From Cyclospora cayetanensis (lineage: Eukaryota > Apicomplexa > Conoidasida > Eucoccidiorida > Eimeriidae), in NCBI RefSeq assembly GCF_002999335.1, contig NW_020312206.1, positions 1 to 43,999 on the forward strand: a DNA stretch of 43,999 bases. The letters are read 5' to 3'. Position 1 is the stretch's first letter; each line of letters starts with the position of its first letter. The notes under the pieces were generated by a model. The model worked only from the letters and a program-made list of their open reading frames with translations. It was not told the origin of the DNA and made no database searches. The translations under genes and the position numbers were made by a program. Positions 30,372-41,561 of this stretch are shown piece by piece.

Positions 30372-30700
30372 CTACTTTAGGTAGAGCATGCGCATGGGAA
30401 GGACGATGACCTTGCGGAAGGACAGTGAGAAATGGACCGGAGCAGTGCCAGCCACGACTGGCGTCGTTAACGAAACGCAGCCGTGAATTCCCCTGAAAGA
30501 ACCCAACCCCGAAACTGCTCCTCCGCCAGCCAGTTGGACGGCACTTCTCCCTCTCATAACACTGAACGCTTCTTCTATCGCCTCCTCGGTCCTTACTGGT
30601 CCTTCAATGCCGCACTTCTCCGACTCCCTCTGTATCCTCCACCTCCGCACGAGTCCCTTGCCTGCGCAGCATGCCAACAAAATGCTACAAGAAGGTTCTA
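30372..30700 (-). repeat. Diverged direct repeat, member 1 of a pair
   Basis: About 150 bases at 30,510-30,680 match 43,830-43,960 in the same orientation. Anchors are GCTGCTCCTCCGCCA, AATGCCGCACTTCT and CTCCCTCTGTATCCTCCA. Read on the minus strand both copies share a pattern C-C-A-G-K-x-L-V then WRIQRE and KCGI, so the repeat seems to derive from a coding sequence. It is probably a piece of an old mobile element or a gene family remnant. Confidence 0.55.
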
Positions 30701-30839
30701 ACTTTTCCTCAGCCTACATTGATAGTTATGTGGCACGTCCAACTTTTTGGGCGATCGCCATAGTAAGAAAGCGCATTGATTCTTCAGAGGGTGGGAAACG
30801 CTCCTATGCACCTCGCTCCTTACCCCTTCTGGTCACTTT

Positions 30840-31410
30840 CTAGTGCACCTCGTAAAGCAGCCTACGGCTGCTTGTCAGAATTGTTTGCTTGTCATTTTTG
30901 TGTATTGCAAATGCATTCGCATGCACCAGCCAACTAGTCTATGAATTCCCCGCTGATGATGGGTGCTGCTGATCTTGGACCTGCAGGTCCACGCTCGACT
31001 ACTTAAGGCTTTACAGTTTACACCCGGGATACAGTAGGGCAACGGGTTCAGAAGTGTACTGATGTAGTTTGCACCTACTCAATACCAAGAAGCAGTTCAG
31101 ACCTAGCAATTATATTTTCTTCAAGTATTGAGCAAGGAATGCTGCAGAGTATCGCAGTCATGACACTCTTTCTGCCCATTTGCCTCAGAGTAGCCTACAG
31201 CGGTCGTACGATGATCAACGTGTAGGCGGGTCACAAAGGCACTTTAGTACACACCAAATTAGTTCGGATGCCCATCCATTATAACACCGGGAGTATCAAT
31301 TGACCTTTCAAAGATGAGTTCAAAATAATTGAGCGGCTTTGTGACCCGCGATGGATTCGGACCACGGGATGCAAAATGCGTGTTTGCTGAGTTCGTCAAA
31401 AGTGACATAG
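30840..31410. other. Intergenic with a 16-base perfect palindrome
   Basis: No gene is recognised. TGGACCTGCAGGTCCA at 30,976-30,991 is a perfect inverted repeat. The rest is unremarkable and contains stops in all frames. Confidence 0.4.
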
Positions 31411-31415
31411 ATGCT

Positions 31416-32935
31416 TCATAACCCTTGATCTGTGTTAATCCAGCAAAACTTTACATAGTCAGGGCAGTTAAAATCCTTTCGAGTAATTATATCCTGTGCA
31501 TGAGTCCTAAAGAAGGAGAATGTCGGAGCTTCAATTGCGGACAGTCTGGTCATTGCAGTGCGTATTTCTTTGCCGTAAGACGCATCCCAGGACACCTGAA
31601 GGACTGTGAGAGGTTTAACAGTGATATGAATCTCACCATGGCCACTAAAGAGCATGATGGCGTGGTTTGCGGAACATAGAACTGTGCAATAAAGTCGATC
31701 TACGAGCAGCGGAATGTCCTCATTATGTTGCACCACAGGATTTCATCTTCTGCGTGGTGATAATTCGCCCTACTGCCATTGTGGACTTTGGCAATAGCAC
31801 CGAGTCCATGGAAGCAGGTGTCAAAAGCGTAGCACCCAAGTAATTTCGATGCAACACGTGAATCACCACAGACAAAAGCGCCTGTGATGCACAATGGTCA
31901 AGTGCTGTAGCGTCACGAGACCTTATTGGCGACTACGTTGGTGTTGCCCTTCCTTTAATGTATAGCCTTACTGCAGGAGACAGCCAAGCTATCAAACAAC
32001 TCCAGGATAATCGAAACCCTAAACTTTCTCGTTGTTGAAGGTGCTTTGAAAACTTGTGGCTGGTCTGGAAAGTAAGATGATACCAAGTATAGAACGCTTC
32101 CATTTTCTTTACGCCCCACCACAATGCGCGCAGTGCCTTTTCCCGCAATAAGCATCCTTGCTCAGTTTCGATTGATAGCTAAGAAAAACATGAAACACGC
32201 CCATGCTTCAAAGACTGAGAAGCTTGTTGGTAGAGAATACCATCCACCGATACGTCTCTGGTATCAGCTGTAAGGGAGCAGTGACACTCGGAACGGGGGC
32301 AGCAAGAATCCCGGATTTAGAAGACGGCCAGTATGCGTCTTTGCTGCGGCATCAGTCTCCTCCGTGTTGATCGAAGACTGCGCGTTCCTCAATAAGTTTG
32401 TCGAAGGAGCTACGATTCGAGCAACTGTAAGAATGAATTTTCTCCAGGAAGGTGTTGGCCTTCAGAGCTTCTCACCATTTGTATCGGTGCGTAAAGGGAA
32501 AGACCAAGCCATTATTGCTTCATTTTTGCCGAAGCTGATTCGGTCCCTGCATACACAGCACAACTACCTAAAACACAATTGTGCTAATAAAAAAGCGAAC
32601 ACCTGTGCGCCTTGTCATATCACTATCTCTTCCACACCAGCAATAACGCATGCTGATGGTGCTGTTCATGCTCTTGAACGTTTGGGCTAGGCGGTCAAAG
32701 TATCCTCCTTTTAGACAGCCCGCCATTGCTCTTCCATGAATCCAACTCAGCTTACTTGCCACTGCAATTTTGCTAAGGCATTGACAAGTCCAGGCAGCGC
32801 ACAGAAGTACTCCAGTTTGAGAGTGCTCTCGTGAAAAGGCATTTTTGTGCCCGTCATCAGGGTGAATGGGGATTAGCAAGAAAGCTTCTGTGAGGTCGAA
32901 CACAGTGTAGACTGTCGATCCTTGTAAGTATCAAG
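31416..32935 (-). mobile_element. Degenerate Ty3/gypsy-like pol remnant (RT, RNase H)
   Basis: On the minus strand, 32,903-32,860 reads as the reverse-transcriptase motif of the type FDLTxAFxxIPI...KNAF. It has a stop a few codons upstream and no intact downstream YxDD box in frame. At 32,150-31,930 a segment resembles the RNase H region (E-KAL-A-WWGVKK followed by a KG end). At about 31,840-31,770 a piece reads CFHGLGAI, which resembles the start of an RNase H domain, and 31,500-31,420 reads NCPDYVKFCWINTD, which resembles the RT/RNase H connection. These last two are out of the expected order, so either two fragments are juxtaposed or the element is rearranged. Stops and shifts interrupt it, so it is not active. 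LTR retroelements of the chromovirus type are known from Eimeria genomes. Confidence 0.6.
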
Positions 32936-32999
32936 CGATTCGCCAGCATGATGCATCGAACGCTGCTTTTTTATGGTGAACTTGTTCAAGGGATGAAAG

Positions 33000-34990
33000 G
33001 TAGCAAACACGCCCCAGCTTCCACTTTTCTAGTGTCATCACCTGGTTATGTTAAAAGGCGCGAGTCGATTTTCAGGATTACTCTCCACTTTTTGCTGTAG
33101 AGATTTCCGATATTACGAAATACAGTTTGGGATTGAACCAAGGATCAGCTCTTTCCAGTGAGCTGAGCGAGGAGCAAGTAGGCAACTTACTGGCAGCCCA
33201 TCTTTATTTCGCACATCCGCGAGCTTCTTGATACTTGCGTATTCCTGCTGTTCCTCGACTAAATCCTTTACCAAGTTCCTCAATAAAAAAAATTGCAGAG
33301 CAGCCGAGAGGGAATGCATGTTAAAAACCGTATTCTATTACTGTGCTGAGCGACCCTCATCAGGACTTTGTCTCACTTCGCAAAGGCACCAAACAGGAGT
33401 TGTTCAGGATATCAGGTGCTGCATCTTCCGAGAGCGTCCTGGCACAATAGCCTTTACAGGACGCGACTGTGGCCACATGCGCGCGTACTGTTGGGAAGCC
33501 CCTGTAGCATTTATGGGCTCATGGCTTCCTGGTCCTAAATAGGAGTCACGGGCCACGAAGATAGGCCCCGATTCCAAGTCAAATCGGATTTGAACTGCAG
33601 TAGCTTTGCCAATCCTTACGTTCTGCCGCCCGTCAAAACTGTCAGTTTTGGAGACAACGCTCACAAATGGAATGTCATAGTCTACTTTTGTGCCGTCTCC
33701 CCGAATAACAAACTCACTTCATGTCCAGCTGCAATAACAGCTGGCAATCCCTGACCAATATTGTGACCTTGTGTCAGCGCAGAATTGATCCGTGGTGTAT
33801 TCTTAACTGCATGCCGATCCTCTGTAGCGCCCTTTACTGCGCTGTAGCCTGCGTTGGCCTTCCCGCGTTCACAGCGTAGCTTCTTTGCTCGTTAAGAAGT
33901 CTGCTTCTGGTGTATCCAGGCCCTTGGCTTACGATTTTTAGGCGTTTGCACGCGCCTGCAGAACGGGAATTTTTTTCGGCCCAAACACCAAACCAAAAAG
34001 CGGGTGGCTGATTTGGGGGCTGTATGGGGCTGCTTAGGAGCGTCGTGCCCTCTGGCTTTCCTTTTTCGTTCACCCTAGACTGTGGGCTATAGTTACACAG
34101 CTCCGCCGTCCGTGGGTTGTAGATCCCAACTTGGCTATTCCTTTTTGGCCCAATACATAGGAGTTACATTCATGTGGTCCTGAAACTTGGAGTGCTCTAG
34201 CACTTGTGCAGGCGCCAGCGGCCGGATGCTCAATCACGAAGTCTGTCGACCCTCCAAACATTCGACATAACGCTTCGGGTTGGCCGGAGATAAACCACCG
34301 ATCAAGCTGCTGTTCGTTTACGCTACACATTTTACCAGACGACATTTCATATTTATTGATGTACCGATTTGTTGCTAGACACGCTTCTTTAGTTTTTTGG
34401 ATTTTCGCAAAGTTTACTGCTGAGCTGATCTCGGCGAAAACCGAGTGGCGCTTTTATGAGGGCCGGAATTATAGTATTCCCTGCAGGCGAACGATTTTCT
34501 CTCCACGAATAGAGCCACCATTGAGATGTTTCTCTCTTTAATAGATGTGCGACAAAGAGCGCTAATATTTTTTAGTTATATGGGTACACGCAGCTGATTA
34601 AATCTTCAAGGGCCTTCCCATCGTTACGGCTACCATGTTTTTTCATCGGCATAGCTTCATCTACGCATCCATGAGCATTTGGGGGCGTGGAATGTGATGC
34701 CGGTTTGCAAACTGGGGAGCTATTGCATTTAAATCAGCCTGCGGGACTCCTTCAGATGTTCCGATAGGCCCCGTGCCACAGTCAACGCCCACTGCTAGAG
34801 GCTTTTCCCCCAGCCTGTTGCCAAAGATGATCATGTTCATACACTTCCAAAGGACTTGATGAAAACTAGCTTATTGTTCTAGGGAAACCTGAAATTCCAC
34901 TGCATTCACAGCCAGTGAGTGAGCAGGAAACAGCCACATCGAACTATGCGGTGGTACTAGCTGCGACACTTCAATTCAATTGGAAGACAC
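33000..34990 (-). mobile_element. Upstream (gag/protease-side) part of the retroelement, copy B
   Basis: This region lies 5' of the pol remnant on the minus strand, and its 33,770-34,990 part matches copy A at 330-1565. Several short minus-strand frames occur (33,664-33,404, 34,345-34,070, 34,073-33,834), all broken by stops. Position suggests gag/protease coding, but no zinc knuckle or DTG/DSG protease motif is visible, so this is inferred only from position and from the shared repeat. Confidence 0.45.
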
Positions 34991-35002
34991 TCAACTCCAG
35001 AC

Positions 35003-36371
35003 TCTATACAAACTTTGCGGAGATTAATTGCGTTTTTCTCAATAAACGTTCCCTCTGTCCCTGCTCGCAACCATCATAGTGCGGTACAATATGAGAGAGA
35101 AGAGCCAGAGAGCGCATTGCTGCGCCCCCTAATGACTCTGGCCATTAATAGCTGGGTGCACATAACACCTAGCGCACACGCAAACACAATTGGGCCTTGC
35201 TGTGCTGAGCCAACAGCATTGCAATAAATAAGGCACACAAAACAACATACCAAGTTGTTAAACTTTCACTAATTGATTAAATATGACTAATGCAGTAGAG
35301 AGTGACAAAGTGCATCATATCCCGCTCATGTAGAAAATTCTGGTCTCCGTGCAAGCTAATCCCTAATGTGTGCACACGAGTGGTCTCTGCAGAAATGAGC
35401 CACAAAAAATCGGCCTTAGTCCCAGTAATGCAATTTCAAGGCTCCTCTAATATTATAGGCCATGATCGCCGAAATCCTGTTTGGCAGCCCATTATGACGA
35501 GCCTGTCTTACACGGCGCACAAGGGTATTTGTGGGGACACGGACGCAACAAGGCCCCCTGTTGCAACTCTGCAGCTAAAAGTAGTGAACTAGTGTGCTGC
35601 TCACACCAGGCACATTGCAGCCAAGTAGCGGGTCAGGCATACAACCTGGTAGGCCAAGTGCGTTGGAAAGCAATAATTCGCAGTTCCTCGTGGAACGAGC
35701 AGTAGAAACACAAAAACAATACGTCAAATGGTAGGCCACTGATGTGGGATCTAGTTAAGGTGAGTACCCATACAGAGCCAAAAAGGCTAATTTAGACATG
35801 AAAAGGGCCCCCTTTCCTTTTGTCTAGCCTCTTGCACACCACCCCCACTTTTCAAGTCCAGCTTCCAGTGAGGTCTTTACCTCCAACGCTCTATAATAAT
35901 GCGTTCCTATTCTCTCTCTATAAATACGGATTCCTACGCCTCGCCTTTCCGCTGCTGGCCTTTCTGCGCTTTAAACAATTTTACCCTGTTGCTAGCCCTC
36001 GTCTCGCTTCTTATTGCACATGCTATCGTGCTACTTCATTCTCCGAGAGGCCATTTCGCTCTCAATAAGATGCTCCACGGCGCAGCCAGCAGAAGCGCCA
36101 AACCCCATGCCCGATCCCAAAAGAGACGCAAGTCCGTAAGGACCCATAAAAATGAAAGGGTTTTTGCCGCTTCACAGTCTCGAAAGGGACGGAAGCCAGA
36201 TATCCTAAACCCTAGTGTATAAGGCATTTAGCGGATCAGGCTAAAAATATGTTCTAGAACCTTCGGACTATTCTCTGCCGCCCGAGGATCGCCCGGTGCA
36301 ATCAACGCTGACAGAGGAGGCGCATCGCCTCGCTGCAGCAAACACCGCATACGCTGAACTCAAAAGCCGGG
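35003..36371. other. Intergenic downstream of PEX5
   Basis: No gene is recognised. The first part may continue a decayed terminal repeat: the segment near 35,155 (TGCACATAACACCTAGCGCACA) resembles one near 43,475. From 35,800 on the sequence is less AT-rich. It includes one telomere-like CTAAACCCTAG at 36,204-36,214 and probably contains the PEX5 3' UTR. Confidence 0.35.
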
Positions 36372-39300
36372 CTAATGCCAGGGAAAGCATGGGACAGACA
36401 AGAAGGAGTCCAAGCAGGCAACAAGCAAGCCGTGAAGATCTGCCCCGCTTACCGGAACTACTTTCCGCAAGCCCTGGAAATCGCGGTTCTCCGTAAAGCT
36501 GATCCAGTCATAACGGTCTGCAGCAAACCATAAACCGTTAAACCTGAGTTTGTGGGCAGGCCGTTGAAGCCTTGTCTCAACGGCCTGAGCCTCTGAGTCC
36601 TTCAGCAACAGGAAAAGCTACAGCAGCCTTCTGGGGGAGCACTTTGGCGTGTGAGGATGACAGAAGCTTCAGACTCAAGGGTTAGGGCCTAGGAATCAGT
36701 GCTTTAGTAAGGAGTTTCCCTCACTGAGGCTGATGAGGGCACTGCGGATATAATACCACAGGTGAGTAGCTTCCGGATTTAGTTCGAGAGCAACCAAGTA
36801 ATGCTGCAGAGCCTGCTCCATCTCCCCTATGAGCCACACACCCCAGAACTTGAATACATCCTTGATAGCAGCAGCTCCATGCATCCAGCCAGCCCCCATA
36901 CATATCGTAGAGGATTCGCGGAGGGGTCTTGGGCGCTTGCGTGTGGAGTTCTGACTATACGGCTTCTTACCCAAGTTTGCCTTCGCAACTCCCAGGTTCG
37001 TCCACGCCCTGGGGTAGTTTGGTCTGAGGCTTAGGGTCTGCTGATATGCAATTAGAGCTGCAGCTGACCGGCCTGAGTTCGCCAGAGTAGCGCCAATCTT
37101 GTTCCATAAGGACGCCGCTACATCGTTTTTCCTAAACACCGAAAGCACCATACGCCGAAGGCGTTGAATAGCCTCAACTACACCTCCAGAGCCCACAAGC
37201 CACCGTCCGCAGAACCCCTCCCCTTTCCCTTCCAATCACATCCACAGAGAGGCAACTTACGGCAGCACCCTTCCCCCCTCACCATGCAGTCAACCCGTAA
37301 GGAGCCTTCCTATCGTAATCTCTCCCCAAACCGCAATCTTTAACCCCCGGCTCACGCGTATTTCAAGGCTTCCGAGAGATGATATAATGCTTTGTCGTAG
37401 TGTCTATCAATATTATACAGCACCCCCAGGGCAGAGTGCAGGCGTCCAGCAGAGCCCTGAGGCTGCCTGAGAGCCGCTTCGAACAACGAAGCTACTTCAG
37501 ACTTCAGGAGCTGAAAGTCGTCCGGAGGACGCTCCTTCGAACAAAATACCCAATGCCACCGCAAAGCCCAGCGCCTCAAGCACTCCCCATCGAAACCCCC
37601 CCCGAGCCAACGTAGCCTGGATGGAAGGCTGCCGCAGAACTCGTCCAGTTGCAAGCTCAGAGTCAACAAGACAAGCTAACGACATCCTGACGTGCCCCAC
37701 CAACGCATGCACGACGCCTTCCAAGGATGCAGGCTTCGACCTATACGCGTGGAACTTACAGACAGACCGGGCAGACCTTGGAAGTCATCGTGGTTTGCAA
37801 GCCAAGTCCGTAAATAGAGCAGAGCCTGTGAGACGTCCAGCTCGTTGGTCAGGGAAACTCCTAATGCCATGAGACTGCAGCTCGACGCAAATCCGTGGGA
37901 GCAGCAGCCAAATCAAGGCGGGACGCAAGCCACATTCCCCAGTACAACTGCATTGTAGATGGGATCGCAAGACGCTAGAGGGGATAGACAAGCCGTAAAA
38001 TGCGAGGCACTGTACAGCGCAGACCTGTCCAAGTTATAAGGATCAACGCCGTGGCCTCTCTTCAAACAGTGGATGGCCTCGATATCCTGGGGTACCCAGC
38101 GAAGCAGACATAAGGCTAGAAAAATTCCACCTGTCTCTAAACCCTCAGCCACCGATGCGGCAGACGCAAACTCCCGCTGGAGTTTACCGTCGACACCAGC
38201 GTTTTTGCATGCACGTGCTGTCGCCTCTACCAGCAATGCACAGGCTCTGCTCTAATGCTCTTCCCGGGGCCACTAGCGTTTGTCACGCTGTTAACAGACC
38301 TGCTCGTTGTCGGCATGACACTCGCCGAGAAGCCTCCAGCCTTCGCTGCTGTTGGGATGCCTTTGCACCTCGGCTTCGAGAGCCAAGATCGCCTCCTGTA
38401 GCTTGCCTTCCGCCAAGAGGCGTTGTGCACACTCCAGACCCCCAGCCGTCTTGAGATAAGGATTTTCCTTACGAAAGTACACTGGAGGCTCCACCAGATT
38501 ATCCACCCCCCCTGAGGCGTATACATAGACCTGCAGTCGCATGCTTTGAACCTCGCCCCAAGAACTCCCGTGGAAAGCCAAGGGCAGAGTCTTGCCCAGA
38601 AGCGCAAAAGCCCCTAAACCCCGTGTGCATGCAAACTTGCACACCTTCGGATCCTCCCGAGGCCGACTCCAGCATGGCCCCTGCAGCAGAGTAAAAGCGC
38701 AGAGCCTCCGCACATTTAAACATGCTTTCACGCAACGAATTCAGACGCCTTGAAACGCATGCACCGCCACTGCCAGCGCGCCTTGCTGTAGGGTAATCCA
38801 TGACGTACCCATCTGCTCCGGGGTATCTTTCTGCAGGATTTCTGTCATATCCTTAGAGTTGAAGATCGACTGAAAAAGCCCGAGTTCCTCGTCATCAATC
38901 TCCCCCTGTACCATACATTCGCAAGGCAAGGCGCAAGTCAGGCGGGGGTGTAAGGGAGGCAGAGCGCTTCGAAGGGATCGCGTTTTTTCAGCCTTGAATG
39001 GAGAAATCCCTTGGCGTCGGCTCTGCTGCATAAGAAGCTAGGGATCATTCCCGTCTAGCGGAATGCAATCTGGGGCTTATTTTTTAGACTGGTGTCGGGC
39101 GTTTTTAGGTCAGACAGAGTTTACATTTGCATGCGCCTTTTTCCACGTCTCTTCGAGCTCCCGGAGGCTCTTATCAAAATCGGTCGCCGCTTCAGGGGCC
39201 TCGTCAAAGGCGTCCTCTGTCTCGAATGACGCCCCCACCATTTTTTTAGCCTCCTCGCTGGCGAGAATTTCATCCCAATCGGCCTTCCTACCCTCGTTCG

Positions 39301-40162
39301 TCAGCAGCTGCAAAATCCACACACAGACAATCAGACAGACAGACACACACACACACGTACACATACACATACATACATACACACACATACATACATACAC
39401 ACACATACATACACATACATACATACACATACATACATACACATACATACACACACACATACATACATACACATACATACACACCCCGAGCCTTAATGAC
39501 AAGCTTTACCAACGCTCCTTCGCACTGCTGGCAAACAACGGCGGAAGAAACTAAGGAACAGAAAGCTGCAAGCGGCCTCTGTGGGGGAAGCTTTGCGAAG
39601 CAGCAGCCTAACAGTCCAGGTAAATGCCTTCTAGCGCACACCCTGCTCAGAATATGTACCTGGCCATTCTCCAATCGAATGCCACCGTCCGCAAGCGCCT
39701 CGACGAACCGAGTGAACTCGGCGTTGAGCAGCTTGGGGCCCCCCACCGCTTTGAGGCCCCTCACCAAGTCTCTTGCCACAGTCTATCCGACAACAGTCAG
39801 CAGCATCGCGGCAAACGCACAGCCTCACACGAGCAGCTGACGTGGCAAAACAGCAGCCATGCACCTTGGAAAGGCGGCAACAAGGGATGATGACAGCAGC
39901 ACCCATACCGGATCAAACACTTCAGGAGCTTGTGGTTCTTGCTCTTCTGCTTGGGCAAGACCCCCATCTTCCTGCTCCTGTTGTTGCTGCGATTGCTGCT
40001 GCTGTTGCTGCTGCGATTGCTGCTGCGATTGCTGCTGCGGTTGAGGGAAAAACATCTGCAAGGGGAACTGCTGCACCGACATCTGCCCCCATGCAGCAGG
40101 GCCCCCTGGCCCCAAGAGCCTCTGCGAAGCTTCAAAGGCCCCTGCAAAGCGGGGAGGGGGCC

Positions 40163-40193
<31 letters not shown>

Positions 40194-41561
40194 ATGCTGC
40201 TGATGCTGCTGATGCTCCGCTTCTGGTGCGCCTCCAAGGGAAAGCAAACTGAATTCCTGCGAGCAAAAGAAGCGAGAGATCAAGAAGCGAGAGATCAAGA
40301 AGCGAGATATCAAGAAACGCAGATTGGTAGCGGCAGCTCCCGAAGCATAGAGCAACAAAACCAGCAGCCGCAGCACAATTAAAGCTATCGAGGCTCTTAC
40401 ATTTGCCCATTCCTGCACGAGGCCCCCGCTATCGTTACCAAAGTGTTGCACCATTTGGCGTGGCTGTGGAGGCTGTCGCTGCAGTCGGCTCATAAATTCC
40501 GCTGCCCATACATCTGGCAGATGCCTCTGGTGAGGCTGCATGCGCTGCCCTGCTGCTGCTTCTGCTGCAGCGGGAGGGGGTACAGGGCGCTTGTAATGCG
40601 ACACTCGCAACAACTCAGCCTCTGCTGAGGCCTCTGCTGCTGCTGCTGCTTCTGCTGCTGCTCCTCCTCCAGCCAACAGCCCATCGATGCCCCCTGCATA
40701 CGGCAACAGCAAGACACATGCAAGTACATACATGCAAGCATGCATACATCACATACATGCAAATATTTAGATACATACACATATATACATCCACCTATAC
40801 ACATATATGCACATACAAATACATATGTTTATACATGATATACATGTATACACATACACATACATCCATATACAAATATATATATATATATTCATACATT
40901 CACCTCTATACACACACACTTATACACAGAACTCGAAAGAAACGCTGAAGCCCCTTCTGACCGCAACGGCATGCGTCCGAGTCATGAACGAAAATGCTTC
41001 AAACTCTCTGTTGCATGAATCGGGTGCCAAACTGTGGGGGAGAACCGATGACGCTTACTCCCATAACTCGTAGTGGCATGAGGCGCAGCTCGAGTAGTGA
41101 CCGCTTCGGCTACAGCCCTCTCAATGGGCGAAACGTGGTGCTCGCCGACAACAGCCCCAGTAAAAGGCGGCAAGAAACCCTTCTCTTGTTGCGAAACAAT
41201 GAAAGGCTCCTCCAAAGGTGCTCCTAAGGGCCCTTGAAGCGCAGCCAAGTTATAGCCCTCCGTAAGCTGCGCAGCAGATGACTCCCACCTCATAAAAAGC
41301 CCAAATCTGTGATTTTTTTTATAAAAAAAGCCAGCTGCGAACTGCAGCCCCCATGGCCCAGGAAGATGAAGCTCTACGAAAACACCAAAACTTTCGAGCA
41401 AAGGCAATCAATCCTACCTGTTGAGTGCGAAGAGGATCCTCCGTGGCTGCGGTCAAGAAGGATGTCAAAGGGTTGCTACGCGAACCCGATACGGCGGGGG
41501 GCCCCGATGGAGCGTTGCATCCCTGCGGCTGCTGATGAGACAGCAGTGCCCGAAATGCCAT
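36372..41561 (-). CDS. PEX5: PEX5, PTS1 peroxisomal import receptor, 14 exons
   Basis: PEX5 binds C-terminal PTS1 signals in the cytosol and carries matrix proteins to the peroxisomal docking complex. Exons: 41561-41418, 41266-41059, 40693-40401, 40256-39909, 39782-39660, 39307-39125, 38905-38809, 38511-38300, 38086-38025, 37874-37760, 37510-37356, 37131-36971, 36826-36725, 36517-36372. All are GT-AG with consistent phases, giving 782 residues. Cys15 fits the conserved ubiquitinated cysteine, followed by a NPL motif. WxxxF docking motifs are WAAEF (180-184) and WANEF (213-217, split by an intron). A Gln-rich linker follows. The TPR domain starts near YFRKENPYLKTAG and includes AILALEAEVQRHP, DPYNLDSLMALGVS, GVLYNIDRHYDKAL, LWNKIGATLAN, YPRAWTNLG and MEQALQHYLVALELNP. 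It ends ENRDFQGLRKVV, like the human C-terminal ARDLSTLL stretch. The last exon may splice again at a donor-like CCG|GTAAGC shortly before the stop. Confidence 0.92.
39318..39485. repeat. CA/TACA microsatellite in a PEX5 intron
   Basis: Compound (CA)n and (CATA)n repeat in the intron between the fifth and sixth PEX5 exons. It ends about 10 bases before the acceptor of the sixth exon on the coding strand. Long Tyr/Val/Cys frames across it are repeat artefacts. Confidence 0.9.
40155..40230 (-). repeat. CAG/CTG run encoding a Gln tract in PEX5
   Basis: A CTG run on the plus strand reads as CAG on the coding strand and encodes about ten consecutive Gln within a His/Gln segment of the fourth exon. 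A second interrupted run lies at about 39,970-40,045. Both fall in the disordered N-terminal half, between the docking motifs and the TPR domain. Confidence 0.85.
40270..40319. repeat. 15-bp tandem repeat in a PEX5 intron
   Basis: Three near-identical copies of a 15-base unit (AGCGAGAGATCAAGA) lie in the intron between the third and fourth PEX5 exons, ending close to the acceptor. The third copy differs by one base. Confidence 0.85.
40718..40927. repeat. TACA/TATA-rich microsatellite in a PEX5 intron
   Basis: Degenerate TACA, CATA and TATA repeats, with a short (TA)n run near 40,878-40,891, lie in the intron between the second and third PEX5 exons. Confidence 0.85.

Noticed and set aside
39110..39779. 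Two minus-strand frames full of Tyr-Val-Cys repeats
   Set aside because: They read through the CA/TACA microsatellite intron of PEX5. Only their ends coincide with real exons.
39318..40927. CRISPR-like array
   Set aside because: The repeats are microsatellites and a 15-base tandem without spacers, in introns of a eukaryotic gene.
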